From CAYRVF01 sp964427535 (GTDB lineage: Bacteria; Chloroflexota; Ktedonobacteria; Ktedonobacterales; JADMIN01): a stretch of DNA of 64,000 bases. Shown here piece after piece: positions 7,824-17,239 of the stretch. The stretch's first letter is position 1, and every line of letters begins with the position of its first letter. The DNA lies in assembly GCA_964427535.1 (NCBI GenBank), contig CAYRVF010000003.1, positions 1-64,000 on the forward strand. Direction: 5' to 3'. Both the position numbers and the translations under genes were made by a program. The notes below the pieces were generated by a model. The model was not told the origin of the DNA. It searched no databases and worked only from the letters and a program-made list of their open reading frames with translations.

Positions 7824-9158
7824 ATGCTTGCGCGCGCCGCAACCACACGAGGACGTGTCCGCTGGTGGATTGCCATTCTGCTGGGTGTTGGAATACTCAT
7901 CAACTACTTCGATCGGGTCAACATCTCTGTCGCGACCAAGCCGTTTGAGCAGGCGTTTCACCTTAGCGCGCCGGAAATGGGCTTCGTGCTCTCCGCGTAT
8001 CTGTGGTCGTACGCGCTGCTGCAGATTCCCGTCGGCCAGCTACTTGACCGCACCGGCGTGAAGTGGCTGATCCGCTGGGGCACATTGCTCTGGGCCGCCG
8101 CCACCTATATGACCGCCATCGTGAGCGGGCTGGGCTTGGTCATCCTGGCGCGCGTGATTCTGGGCGTGGCCGAGGCGCCCGCGTTCCCAGGGGCAGCGAA
8201 GGCAACGGGCTATTGGTTCCCCACACGCGAGCGCGGGATGGCGACCTCCGCGTTCGACGCGGCGGCGAAGTTCTCCAACGTCATCGGCGTGCCCATCGTG
8301 GCGCTCGCCGTGACGGCGTGGGGCTGGCGCGGCGGCTTCTGGGTCACCGGCACGCTCAGCCTGTTCTACTTCATCCTTTTCTGGTTGGCCTACCGTGATC
8401 CGAGTGAGGCAAAATACCTCTCGACGGACGAGCGCGAGTACATCGTCGAGGGTGGCGCACAGCGTGAGGGCTACCGCCCCGCGCACGCTGCGGGGGCACT
8501 AGGCTACCTGCTGCGCCAGCGCAAGGTCTGGGGTCTGACGCTCGGCTTCGCGGCCTATGGCTATTCATTCTACCTGCTGCTGACGTGGCTACCGGGATAC
8601 CTCGAAACACAGTTGCACATGTCGGTGCTCAAGAGCGGCCTCTACACGATCATTCCGTGGATCGTCGCGACGATCACCGATATTCTCATCGGCGGGTGGC
8701 TCGTCGATCATCTCGTCAAGCGCGGCCATGACTCGACGCGCGTGCGCAAGACGACCATCGTCATCGGCATGTTGCTGGGGCTGGCGGTGATCGGCGCGGC
8801 CTTCACTTCGAACCCGAATTGGGCCATCGTCTGGATCTCCATCGCGCTCGGTGGGCTAGCCTTCGCCGCGCCGGTCGGCTGGAGCATTCCCGCGCTCGTC
8901 GCGCCAGATGGCACAGTAGGCACGGTTGGCAGTATCATGAATTGCGCGAACAACCTGATGGGAATCGCCGCGCCAATCGTGACCGGCTTCATCGTCGGCA
9001 GTACGGGTTCTTTCGCGATCGGGTTCATTGTGGCGGGAGTCGTGCTGGCGATCGGGATCATCTGCTATGTGGTCCTGTTGGGGCGCATCGAGCAGATCCC
9101 GAACCCCGGCGTGAGCGTGGGCGGCGGCCCGACCGTAGCCGAGCCCACGGCGGCGTAA
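7824..9158 (+). CDS. MFS transporter, anion:cation symporter (sugar-acid) type
   Basis: 444-residue, 12-segment permease. The N-terminus reads RVRWWIAILLGVGILINYFDRVNISVA, the signature of the ACS family (hexuronate, galactonate, glucarate, phthalate). The loop 2-3 motif GQLLDRTGVKWLIRWG and GVAEAPAFPGAAKATGYWFPTRERG are also typical. ATG at 7824 was chosen because GGAGG ends five bases before it. It lies 165 bases before a same-strand FGGY kinase gene, so the pair probably imports and phosphorylates a sugar acid such as gluconate. A family B repeat separates the two. Confidence 0.88.
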   Translation: MLARAATTRGRVRWWIAILLGVGILINYFDRVNISVATKPFEQAFHLSAPEMGFVLSAYLWSYALLQIPVGQLLDRTGVKWLIRWGTLLWAAATYMTAIVSGLGLVILARVILGVAEAPAFPGAAKATGYWFPTRERGMATSAFDAAAKFSNVIGVPIVALAVTAWGWRGGFWVTGTLSLFYFILFWLAYRDPSEAKYLSTDEREYIVEGGAQREGYRPAHAAGALGYLLRQRKVWGLTLGFAAYGYSFYLLLTWLPGYLETQLHMSVLKSGLYTIIPWIVATITDILIGGWLVDHLVKRGHDSTRVRKTTIVIGMLLGLAVIGAAFTSNPNWAIVWISIALGGLAFAAPVGWSIPALVAPDGTVGTVGSIMNCANNLMGIAAPIVTGFIVGSTGSFAIGFIVAGVVLAIGIICYVVLLGRIEQIPNPGVSVGGGPTVAEPTAA

Positions 9159-9165
9159 GGCGCGG

Positions 9166-9299
9166 CTCCCTCTCCCTGTCCCCCTCCCCTACCCGACGGT
9201 GAGAGAGGGGGAACGGACAACGCGGGCGCTTGGGCGCTGCGGAGCGTCTGGCTCCTTTCTCCCGCCGTCAGGTGGGGGAGAGGCTGGGAGCGGGGGCCA
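9166..9299 (+). repeat. family B repeat, copy 1
   Basis: About 134 bp with C-rich left end (ctccctctccctgtcccc), ggtgagagaggggga, a variable GC centre, tctggctcct-tctccc, and G-rich right end (gggggagaggctgggag-gggggcc). The ends are complementary, so the whole element can fold on itself. Other copies are at 22774, 25440 (inverted) and 35786. Confidence 0.8.
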
Positions 9300-9323
9300 G
9301 CGTGTGGGGGAGGATGAGCAGCC

Positions 9324-10871
9324 GTGACCAACCAGCAGTGTACTCTTGCCGTCGATATGGGCACGACGGCGATCAAAGTGCTCGCGTACGATAGAGCGGG
9401 GACGGAGATCGCGCGGGCAGCGCAGCCTGTCGAGCTGATCCATGACGATGAAGGCGCCGCCGAGCAGGACCCGCAGGCGGTCTACGAGGCAATCATGTCG
9501 GCGATGATCGCCGCGTGCCACGCTGCCCGCGAGCGCGGCTACACCATCGGATGCGTCGGCGTTAGCGCGGCGATGCATAGCCTCATCCCCGTCCGGGAGG
9601 ATGGCACGCCGCTGATGCGCGCGATGACCTGGGCCGATATCCGCGCCCAGCAACAGGCCGACTCGCTATGGAATACCCCTGTGGGCAAGGCCCTCTATGA
9701 GCGCACCGGCACGCCGATTCACGCGATGTCGCCGCTGGTGAAGCTCCTCTGGCTGCGTTCCGCGCGCCCACAGGTGTTCGCCGAGAGCGCCCGCTTTGTC
9801 TCGCTAGCGGAGTGGATGTGGTATCGCTGGTTCGGCGGGTGGCAGGTCAGCGCATCCATCGCGAGCGCGACGGGGCTGTATAACCTGCACGACCGCACGT
9901 GGGACGCCGAGGCGCTGCGGGTCGCGAACATCACGGCCGGGCAGCTTTCGAACATTCTGCCGACGACCTTTGTGCGCACCGGCTGTGCCGAGCCGCGCCT
10001 CAGCGATGTAGGCATCGACGCCAGCGTGGCCTTCAACATCGGCGCGTCGGACGGCGTGCTGGCGAATCTCGGCGCGGGCGCGATCGACGACGACTTGATG
10101 GTGTTGACCATCGGCACGAGCCTGGCGGTGCGTGTCGGCAGCCGCACGCCGGTGACGGATGTGCGGACGCGCTCGTTCTGCTACGTGCTCGACGACGACC
10201 GCTTTATTCTCGGCGGTCCGGGCAACAACGGCGGCATCGTGCTCGACTGGCTGTATCATCGTGTGTTCCACGGAAGCACCGAGCCCCTGCATGGGCGCCA
10301 CACCGCCGAAGAGGATGCCCGCTTCAACGCCGCACTCGCCTCGGCGGAACACGCTGCGGCGGACGGGCTGGTGTTCCTGCCGTACATCTCGGGTGAGCGT
10401 GCTCCCCTATGGACGGGCGACGCGACGGGCGTGATCCTCGGCCTCCGCATCCACCACACCGGCGCCGATATGCTGCGCGCGGGCGTCGAGGGCATTCTCT
10501 TCAACGCCTACTGGATCGCGTCGCAGCTCTTCGAGCAAACGCGTAGGCCACGGGCAATCGTCGCCTCGGGTGGTGTGCTCGAAACCCCGTGGATTCGTGC
10601 GCTGACCGCCGACATCTTCGGCATACCGGTGCTCGACATCGGCACGATCGACACCTCGGGGGCGGGCGCTGCCGCGCTGGCTAACATCGCGACCGGCATC
10701 TGGACGTGGGACGACGCCCTCAAACAGCATGCGGGCCTGCATGAGACAGTGATTCCAGCAGCACCGGGTGCCTACACGGCCAAGTTCGCCCGCTTCAAGG
10801 GACTGGCTGAGGTGCTTACCACTGAGCTGGGGGATATCTACTTTCAGAGGTCATCGCAGCAGTCACGCTAG
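9324..10871 (+). CDS. FGGY family carbohydrate kinase, gluconate kinase-like
   Basis: 515 residues, the usual length for FGGY kinases. An N-terminal phosphate loop VDMGTTAIKVLAYD is followed by MTWADIRA (the substrate-binding Trp-Ala-Asp region), GASDGVLANLGAG, and the second ATP-site part TIGTSLAVRV. The conserved C-terminal FGGY signature region lies at GVLETPWIRALTADIFGIPV. These features are closest to the Bacillus-type gluconate kinases (GntK). The start is a GTG at 9324 preceded by GGAGG. The neighbouring sugar-acid MFS gene supports a gluconate or related acid as substrate; xylulose or glycerol kinase is less likely. Confidence 0.85.
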   Translation: MTNQQCTLAVDMGTTAIKVLAYDRAGTEIARAAQPVELIHDDEGAAEQDPQAVYEAIMSAMIAACHAARERGYTIGCVGVSAAMHSLIPVREDGTPLMRAMTWADIRAQQQADSLWNTPVGKALYERTGTPIHAMSPLVKLLWLRSARPQVFAESARFVSLAEWMWYRWFGGWQVSASIASATGLYNLHDRTWDAEALRVANITAGQLSNILPTTFVRTGCAEPRLSDVGIDASVAFNIGASDGVLANLGAGAIDDDLMVLTIGTSLAVRVGSRTPVTDVRTRSFCYVLDDDRFILGGPGNNGGIVLDWLYHRVFHGSTEPLHGRHTAEEDARFNAALASAEHAAADGLVFLPYISGERAPLWTGDATGVILGLRIHHTGADMLRAGVEGILFNAYWIASQLFEQTRRPRAIVASGGVLETPWIRALTADIFGIPVLDIGTIDTSGAGAAALANIATGIWTWDDALKQHAGLHETVIPAAPGAYTAKFARFKGLAEVLTTELGDIYFQRSSQQSR

Positions 10872-10952
10872 CATGCCGCGATTGTCAGATGGACATGATA
10901 TAGTAGCTGAGCATACGGCGTGGTTCTGCCCTTCGGACTGGAGCGCACCAAC

Positions 10953-11378
10953 ATGTACGAGAGCGAACTTGCCTCCGTTCCCCTTTTCTCAGATCTCAGC
11001 AAGAAGGATCTCTCCCGCATCGGCGCAACGTGTCGCCAGCAGGAATACTCTGTCGGGCAGCCTGTCGTCTGGCAGGGAACCTCGGCGGCGGCGTTCTTCA
11101 TCCTGCTCTCTGGCAAGCTCAAGCTGCTGCAGCAGCGGCCCGATGGCGACACCCACCAGATCGCGACGCTCGAGCCGGGCGAGACCTTCGGCGAGATGGC
11201 GCTGGTAGACGACCAGCCACGCTCGGCCACAGCGGTCGCCACCGAGCCGTCCGTCGTGCTCGCGCTGCCCGCGTGGGACTTCCGTGCGTTGCTGCGCGAG
11301 GAGCCCGACATCCTGCTGGCGATGCTGCGCGCCCTCAGCCGGCGCGTCCGCGAACGCGAAGCTGGCGCGCACGTGTAA
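10953..11378 (+). CDS. cyclic-nucleotide-binding domain protein (Crp/Fnr sensor domain without HTH)
   Basis: 141-residue protein made of a single cNMP-binding beta-roll. The C-terminal phosphate-binding cassette is clear: FGEMALVDDQPRSATAVA near residues 80-97, with the Arg that contacts the cyclic phosphate. No DNA-binding domain follows, so it is not a complete Crp/Fnr regulator. It may act as a sensor subunit or protein-interaction module. The ATG at 10953 was chosen after GGAG; an upstream in-frame start at 10920 is possible. The 3' side has family A repeats. Confidence 0.82.
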   Translation: MYESELASVPLFSDLSKKDLSRIGATCRQQEYSVGQPVVWQGTSAAAFFILLSGKLKLLQQRPDGDTHQIATLEPGETFGEMALVDDQPRSATAVATEPSVVLALPAWDFRALLREEPDILLAMLRALSRRVREREAGAHV

Positions 11379-11411
11379 GGGCGGCCCTTCGACACATGAG
11401 ACGCGTGGCAG

Positions 11412-11462
11412 CACCTCACCCCCTCCCCCCTTCCCTCTAGGGAAGGGGCCGCTGATTGAGCG
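11412..11462 (+). repeat. family A repeat
   Basis: cacctcaccccctcccccc, then hairpin ttccct/ctagggaagggg, then ccgctgattgagcgct. It lies 33 bases after the stop of the cNMP-binding gene. Confidence 0.75.
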
Positions 11463-11505
11463 CTACTGGCCCGGGGGACATTAGCTATCGCCTCGCTAAC
11501 ACGTT

Positions 11506-11531
11506 GTAGGGGCGAGCCGTGCCTCGCCCGC
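11506..11531 (+). repeat. family C palindromic repeat
   Basis: gtaggggcgagccg/tgcctcgcccgc, an imperfect copy of the palindrome at 4600-4619. Confidence 0.6.
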
Positions 11532-11566
11532 TCCCACGCTGGGCGGCCAAGGTGAGATAGAGGGGC

Positions 11567-11608
11567 CTTACCCCCAACCCCTCTCCCTCTAGGGAGAGGG
11601 GCTTTGTG
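11567..11608 (+). repeat. family A repeat
   Basis: cttacccccaacccctctccctct/agggagaggggctttgtg, with a 10-bp hairpin. It is the second family A copy in this interval. Confidence 0.75.
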
Positions 11609-12270
11609 TGTGTGCGAGGGCCGATGTGGTCCTACAAACTGCGTCGGCCTGAATCGAGCTGGCGACGGCGAGTCCCCAGGTGACGACTCCGAGCAGGGCG
11701 AATAGATTGAGACCGCGCAGCCACCCGGCTAGTATCTTCTCGGCACTCGGTTGTGCCTGACGTACAGATCGGCAGTGGCTTACCCCCAGCACGTCATACT
11801 CTCCGCTTCCTTCTATCTCTCCCCGCCTCACACCGTGCAGCGAGGCGGCGGCTCCAGTATCGAGATCGCACTGCGACAGAATTGTGACATGTCGTCCATA
11901 CTCTCTCGACAATTGCTCGCTACACTCGTAGCAGATCGAACAGAGGCGAGCTACCAGCAGAGGCGTTCTCGCGGCCATACGTGTGCATACAGAGGAGTGA
12001 TAAGGCGGACAGCATCGGCACGGTGTGCAGCTACAGTCAGTCACTCAGCAACAGCCGGATGAGTGAGCGCTGTAGCATGCTCCAGGCTGACCAATCACTC
12101 TGGCAAGTGCCTGACAGCCTCGGACATGCTGGGGCATGATCTGGCGACGGCACCCGCCGAGGTTCTGCCACATCTACGTGTTGCTCAGACCTGCCTCGCT
12201 GCATGCTGATCGATCCCTCTGCGAGCGCGAACGCGCCCAACGTCCCGCCGTACACAAGGGAGTGACGAGC

Positions 12271-13227
12271 ATGCAACCGTGCGTTCAGCAGCACCCAATG
12301 GCCTATCGCACTCCACACGCAAATGGCAGTAGCTCAACGATTTCCGGCGCACAGGCCACCAGCGGCCAGCTCAGAGACAGGCGCCGCATCATACAGTCAC
12401 TCTCTACCCGTGGAGTCTGGCGCTTTGCCATTCCCATCTATCGGGTCTGCGCCACCGCTCTGATTCCCTGGATCATCTGCCTCGCGATCATACAGCCACG
12501 CACTGGCTATGCGTACCATGTTGCCTGGGTGGGACTCGGGCTCGTGATCCTGTTCACCGTGGGCGCGCTGACCACAGGGGTGCTCTGCGCCCTCCGCTCT
12601 ACCCAGGCTGCCCTCTCGGCCACATTCACAGCGACGGTGGCTTTTGTGACAGCCTGGTTTAGCGTTGTCGCGCTCATCCAGCACACGAAAGCCCTTTCTC
12701 TCGCCTTGATGATCTTTGCGCCCCTGACGTGCCTGATGGCCTGGCTAGCCGTTCACGTCGTCCGTTCGCGTGCCGCTGAATGGACCGTGCCGCGCTGGGT
12801 GAGTACGGCATGTTTCACTTTGCCCGCGCTGTTCGTGCCCTGGACCGTCGTCTATCTGCTCCGGGTCACGCCGATCGTAGAGACCCACCGGCTGCGCCTG
12901 GTCTGGACGGGTCTCGACCTCTTCGAGTTGGCGGCGATGCTGGTTGTCGTGTCCTGCATTCGTCGCGGTTCTCCTTGGCTGGTTGTTGGCGCGACCGCGC
13001 TCGGCTGTCTCTTATGCTGCGATGCGTGGGTCAATGTCATGGCCTCATCGGGGATCGACCAGGCACTCGGCATCGGGCTGGCCGTCATCGAGCTCCCGCT
13101 TGCCGCGTACTCGCTCGCGTTGGCCGTGCGAGCTGGTACGCCCGTGGGGAAAACACGCACCATACTGTGCGAGCCGACGCGCGGTTGGGAGGCTAGGGGT
13201 GCCCGCCATGCTGCGGGCGTCTCGTAA
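12271..13227 (+). CDS. multi-pass integral membrane protein, unknown function
   Basis: 318 residues. A polar N-terminus of about 50 residues is followed by seven or eight hydrophobic segments. The stretch LVWTGLDLFELAAMLVVVSCIRRGSPWLVVG, followed by CCDAWVNV, is close to a pattern seen in a family of uncharacterised actinobacterial membrane proteins (a TGLD/VGFD motif and a CDAWFDV motif in the last segments). Nothing suggests transport or catalysis. The ATG at 12271 follows AAGGGAG; the open frame continues upstream. Codon use is somewhat less GC-biased than neighbouring genes. Confidence 0.65.
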   Translation: MQPCVQQHPMAYRTPHANGSSSTISGAQATSGQLRDRRRIIQSLSTRGVWRFAIPIYRVCATALIPWIICLAIIQPRTGYAYHVAWVGLGLVILFTVGALTTGVLCALRSTQAALSATFTATVAFVTAWFSVVALIQHTKALSLALMIFAPLTCLMAWLAVHVVRSRAAEWTVPRWVSTACFTLPALFVPWTVVYLLRVTPIVETHRLRLVWTGLDLFELAAMLVVVSCIRRGSPWLVVGATALGCLLCCDAWVNVMASSGIDQALGIGLAVIELPLAAYSLALAVRAGTPVGKTRTILCEPTRGWEARGARHAAGVS

Positions 13228-13458
13228 CCCGAATTCGCGTTTTTAGCAGAGCCCCCCTTTCTTCGACACGCTCCGCAGACCATTTCTACAGGTTCTGGCC
13301 CCACAACAGCAGGCGCACGTCGAGGTGACAATTGTCATCCGAAAGGGCTGATGTGCCTCACTACCGCGCGACTCGCGCCGCTTCTACACTGCTTGTAGAC
13401 AGACGGAGGAAGCGACAGCGACCTTCTTGGTGCGGATCGGAGCACGGAAAGTGGGGGC

Positions 13459-14448
13459 GTGCAGATGATTGATCTACCACGGCAGCAGGCGGTGCCAGGA
13501 GAGCCCAACACCGGCGAGGCGGCAAACGATATCGCGGTGCATATCGCGGACCTGACGAAGACCTTCGGCGCGGTCCGCGCGGTGGACCACCTCACCCTCG
13601 ACATTCGACGGGGCGAGACGGTGGCGCTGCTCGGCCCGAACGGCGCGGGCAAGACGACGACCGTCTCGATGCTGCTCGGGCTGCTCCCGCCAGACAGCGG
13701 CAGCGTCAGCATCCTGGGGAGGCCGCCAGCGGAGGCGATCCAGAGTGGGCGCATCGGCGCGATGCTGCAAGAGGGCAACCTGATGCCCGGCGTGCGGATA
13801 GGCGAGCTGCTCGACTATGTGGTGAGCCTGCGCTCGCCCTCGATTCCACGCCAGCGGCTCGTCGCCATCGCGCAGCTCGGTGGACTGGAGCGGCGGCGTG
13901 TCGACCGGCTCTCAGGCGGACAGCTCCAGCGCGTGCGCTTCGCCCTGGCGATTGCCAGCGAGCCCGACGTGCTGGTGCTCGACGAGCCGACCGCCGCGAT
14001 GGATGTGGAGGCGCGGCGCGAGTTCTGGGCGAGCATGCACGACTACGCCTCCAGCGGGCGCACGGTGCTCTTCGCCACGCACTACCTGGAGGAAGCGGAG
14101 GCCTTCGCCTCGCGCGTCGTCATCATCGCATCCGGCCGGATCGTCGCCGATGGCACGGTGGCCGACCTGCGGCGCCGAGGCGAGACACAGACCCTCCAGT
14201 TCACGACGCCCAAGCCCGCCGCCAATCACCGGCTGGAACATCTGGCGGGCGTCCGGCATGTGGAGTCGCGCGGCGATCTCGTGACGTTGGAGACGACGCA
14301 CTCCGACGCGACGGTGCGCGATCTCGTCGCCAGCGACATCCCCTGGAGCGACCTGGAGGTGCGCGGCGCACGGCTGGAAGATGTGTTCCTTTCGCTCGTA
14401 GCCAACGCCACTAACAACGGCCATGGCAAGAATGGAGGCGCCCGATGA
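13459..14448 (+). CDS. ABC-2 type exporter ATP-binding subunit
   Basis: 329-residue ATPase that energises export through the permease encoded next. Walker A GPNGAGKT is at residues 59-66, the Q-loop at LQEGN, signature LSGGQ at 151-155, Walker B with DEPT at 175-178, and the switch His in FATHYLEEAE. The C-terminal 90 residues (LQFTTPKPAANHRLEHL onward) are the accessory domain common in drug and antibiotic exporters of this class. Start is GTG 13459 or ATG 13465. The stop overlaps the next start by four bases (ATGA), indicating translational coupling. Confidence 0.92.
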   Translation: MQMIDLPRQQAVPGEPNTGEAANDIAVHIADLTKTFGAVRAVDHLTLDIRRGETVALLGPNGAGKTTTVSMLLGLLPPDSGSVSILGRPPAEAIQSGRIGAMLQEGNLMPGVRIGELLDYVVSLRSPSIPRQRLVAIAQLGGLERRRVDRLSGGQLQRVRFALAIASEPDVLVLDEPTAAMDVEARREFWASMHDYASSGRTVLFATHYLEEAEAFASRVVIIASGRIVADGTVADLRRRGETQTLQFTTPKPAANHRLEHLAGVRHVESRGDLVTLETTHSDATVRDLVASDIPWSDLEVRGARLEDVFLSLVANATNNGHGKNGGAR

Positions 14449-15182
14449 TCGGCTATTTCAAGCTGGAGATGCTGCGCGCGCTGCGCGATCCGCGTTTTTT
14501 GCTACTGGCGTTTCTGGTGCCCGTCGGGTTCTATTTGTTGTTCGCGGGGCTATTCGGACAGGGAGTGGGGGCGAGCGGGCTGCCGGTGCAGGTCGCGCTG
14601 ATGGTCTCGATGTCGGTCTACGGCGCGATGTTCGCGGTGATGCTGGCGACGGGGCCGCGTGTCGCGCAGGACCGCGGCATCGGCTGGGTGCGGCAGATGC
14701 GGCTGCTCCCCGTGAAGCAGAATGCGGTGCTGCTGGCGCGGCTGCTGGCGGCGCTGGCGCTGGCGGGTCCGGCGATCGCGCTGGTGCTGGCGACGGCGGT
14801 GCTGACGCATGGCATCCATCTAGACGCATGGCGCTGGGTCGTGCTGGCGCTGTTGCTGTGGGTCGGGTCGGTGCCCTTTGCCATCTTTGGCCTTGCCATC
14901 GGGTTCGCCACTGGCGCGGAAGTCGCATTCGGCGTGCTCTACGCCCTGAACATGGTGCTGGGCGCGCTGGGCGGCCTGTGGATGCCGCTCTCGATCTTCC
15001 CCAGTGGACTGCAGGCGGCGGGGAAGCTGCTGCCATCGTATCGTGCGGCTGATCTGGGGTGGCGGCTCGTCGCGGGCCAGACTGTCGATATCGCGAGCGT
15101 GTTGTTCCTGCTCGGCTGGACAGCCGTTTTTATCGCGCTGGCCATGCTGTTCTCGCGGCGGGCGGGGCAGAGCAGAGTCTAA
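14445..15182 (+). CDS. ABC-2 type transporter permease
   Basis: 245-residue membrane partner of the upstream ATPase. It has six hydrophobic segments: one near residue 20, two at about 55-80 and 105-130, two between 140 and 185, and one at about 220. The conserved ABC-2 region NMVLGALGGLWMPLSIFPSGLQ lies in the late loop. Together they form a two-gene exporter of unknown substrate, probably a drug, lipid or peptide. No regulator is encoded beside it. Confidence 0.88.
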   Translation: MIGYFKLEMLRALRDPRFLLLAFLVPVGFYLLFAGLFGQGVGASGLPVQVALMVSMSVYGAMFAVMLATGPRVAQDRGIGWVRQMRLLPVKQNAVLLARLLAALALAGPAIALVLATAVLTHGIHLDAWRWVVLALLLWVGSVPFAIFGLAIGFATGAEVAFGVLYALNMVLGALGGLWMPLSIFPSGLQAAGKLLPSYRAADLGWRLVAGQTVDIASVLFLLGWTAVFIALAMLFSRRAGQSRV

Positions 15183-15209
15183 CGCCACATGCGTTCGAGA
15201 TGCGGCCTA

Positions 15210-15914
15210 TCAGTGTGAGAAGCGGGGGTGGTACGCGCGGCGCGTGCTGGTAATCGAATGGATTGCCAGGAGAACGTGGCCGGCAGCGGCCACCAGCGCG
15301 GCAAGGACGCCGATCACGACGTCGGCCGCATCCGACGCGCCTAGCACATCGGCGACCAGGGCGGCGAGCACCCCGACCACGACGACATTGATCGCGGCGA
15401 CGATGTTGGGCGTGCCGGCGAGGACGCTGGTGAGGCGAAGGCGCGCATTCAGGCCGTACGACGCCATGATACTGGCCTCATCGTCGTAGTGCCCGGTCAC
15501 GAAGTACGGCTCCAGCTCGGGCGCCAGCTCTAGGTAGGCGTGACGCAGGCGATTCATCCCGCTCATCAGCCAGAAGTCCTCGGCGTTCGCGTCGCCCAAA
15601 CGAATGACCGTCGCCAGCCCCACCAGGAGCACGATCGGCAGCACCAGCAGGGCGAAGAGGCGGAAGCCCGGCCCGAAGGCGGTCGCCTGGGCAACCAGTG
15701 CGAGCGCGACGACCGCGGCCGAGAGCACGGTGACAAACATCGAAGCGCGGCTGAAGACTTCGTTCCACGTCATGCTGCGTGTGGCGAGCAAACTCCAGTG
15801 CTCGGTCGCCAGGAGTTGGGCGCGCACGGAGTCGGTGACGCCACTCCGGTCGGAGAGTGGGGGCCGTGTTGTGCTAGGGGTAGTGGTGGTAATCGATCGG
15901 CCATCCTCGGACAT
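15210..15914 (-). CDS. conserved hypothetical membrane protein with two hairpin pairs
   Basis: 234 residues with four membrane segments in two pairs (about residues 58-105 and 170-220) separated by a soluble part containing HAYLELAPELEPYF. The N-terminal motif EHWSLLATRSMTWNEVFSRASMF is shared, from memory, by an uncharacterised actinobacterial and chloroflexal family. No enzymatic residues are evident. Start ATG follows AGGAGGAG at 3-5 bases. It is convergent with the ABC permease, 27 bases between stops. Confidence 0.7.
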   Translation of the reverse strand: MSEDGRSITTTTPSTTRPPLSDRSGVTDSVRAQLLATEHWSLLATRSMTWNEVFSRASMFVTVLSAAVVALALVAQATAFGPGFRLFALLVLPIVLLVGLATVIRLGDANAEDFWLMSGMNRLRHAYLELAPELEPYFVTGHYDDEASIMASYGLNARLRLTSVLAGTPNIVAAINVVVVGVLAALVADVLGASDAADVVIGVLAALVAAAGHVLLAIHSITSTRRAYHPRFSH

Positions 15915-16081
15915 AGTCTCCTCCTGATACGCCGCATTCTGAGCAAGGCGGGATGAGAAGGCCGATACGCCTCATCAGGCGTCTTGGACCCGCTGTATCA
16001 TCAGTCTTCCGCCTGCCTCTGGCCGGACGCGCGTTCCAGCTGCGAACTCTGGCCAAGGGCAGGCGGGTACACATAGGTCGA

Positions 16082-17239
16082 TCAGGGGTACAGGCGATAG
16101 AAGCGGAAGAAGGAGTAGTCGATGGGCAGGATCTCCACCGTGCGGTACCCGGCCTCCGATGCGTACCGCCGGAGCGTATCTGGCCGCATCACGGTGCCGG
16201 TGCCCGCCGATGGCTGTGTGGACATCCCAGTGGGCAGGCAGAAGAGCACGCTGGCCGCGTACATCAGGCGCTCTACGTCGTCGGCGGGCGCGGTGAAGGT
16301 CTCGCCGACATGTTCGTCCATGACGAGAACGGTGCCGCCATCGGCGACAAGCCCACGAATGGTCCGCAGGGCCTCGACGGGGCGTGCCATATCGTGGAGC
16401 GCCTCGAAGATGGTCACGAGGTCATAGCGTCCGGTGAGAGACGGGTCGGCGGCGTCGCGCGTGGTGAATGTCACGCGGTCGGTGAGGCCATTCTCCTCCG
16501 CGATGCGCCGCGCGGACGCGATCGACGGCTCATCACTGTCAAAGCCATCCACGCCCACCTTGGGATACGCGCGGGCAATAGCAACGCTCGACCAGCCGAA
16601 ACCGCATGCAATGTCGGCGACCCGCGCGGGCGGATCGGCCTGAAGGCGAGCATGCACGTCGGGGATAGAAGGCAGCCACTCACTGCCGAGCAAATTCACG
16701 AACGCCGGGCGATTGAGCGCCGCCTGGCCTTCACGCGCCGCGTCCCCATACGCCTCGTAGGGGACACCGCCACCTCGCCGGAAGGCATCAGCGATCGCGG
16801 GGAGCTGTGTCGCGAAGCCGTAGACCAAGTCCGCAATCGGAGCCAGGTAATTGAGACTCGTCGCGGCGAGCAGCACTTCCGCGTGTGCGCTCGGGAGGCG
16901 ATAGCGCCGGTCGGCGGGAGCCGCGGCCTGGTCGTTGACCGTGAGGATGCCGGCTGCGGCTTGCTGCTCCAGCCACTCGCGCACGTACCGCTCATGCATG
17001 CCCGTACGTGCGGCGAGCTCTGGTGCGGTGGCAGCGCCTGCATTCGCGAGCGCCTGATACAGTCCAAGGCGGCTGCCGAGGTAGATGGTGAGTGACTCAC
17101 AACCCGCGAGGCTCGACTGGAAGAGCCTTCCCACGAACGCGTCGCGCCGATCAGACTCCTCCTGGGTCAGAGGCTCTGTGGCAATAGCCGTTCCCTGTCC
17201 TTGGGATGCGTGTCCCTGGGCGTCGGAACCCATGCTCAT
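16082..17239 (-). CDS. SAM-dependent methyltransferase with N-terminal winged-helix domain
   Basis: 385 residues. The N-terminal part (about 25-120) contains ESLTIYLGSRLGLYQALA and ELAARTGMHERYVREWLEQQAAAGIL, the winged-helix dimerisation domain of the Rv2258c-type methyltransferases. The class I SAM site is VADIACGFGWSSVAIARAYP near residue 200, followed by VDGFDSDEPSI and a motif-IV-like VTIFEALHDMA. Small-molecule O-methylation is likely, substrate unknown. ATG at 17237-17239 follows AGGAGG; the frame upstream to 17470 is not family-like. The upstream 324 bases are shared with the divergent antiporter gene. Confidence 0.85.
   Translation of the reverse strand: MSMGSDAQGHASQGQGTAIATEPLTQEESDRRDAFVGRLFQSSLAGCESLTIYLGSRLGLYQALANAGAATAPELAARTGMHERYVREWLEQQAAAGILTVNDQAAAPADRRYRLPSAHAEVLLAATSLNYLAPIADLVYGFATQLPAIADAFRRGGGVPYEAYGDAAREGQAALNRPAFVNLLGSEWLPSIPDVHARLQADPPARVADIACGFGWSSVAIARAYPKVGVDGFDSDEPSIASARRIAEENGLTDRVTFTTRDAADPSLTGRYDLVTIFEALHDMARPVEALRTIRGLVADGGTVLVMDEHVGETFTAPADDVERLMYAASVLFCLPTGMSTQPSAGTGTVMRPDTLRRYASEAGYRTVEILPIDYSFFRFYRLYP

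Larger units (their letters stand above)
11379..12270. other. long intergenic region with repeats of families A and C
   Basis: About 890 bases without a gene I can support. It contains the repeats at 11412, 11506 and 11567. A minus-strand frame (11589-12044) has one hydrophobic segment near its end, but no start signal or family features. Confidence 0.55.

Noticed and set aside
11589..12044. Minus-strand frame with one hydrophobic segment in the large intergenic region
   Set aside because: Begins inside Cys-rich non-family sequence, contains a family A repeat, and lacks a ribosome-binding site.
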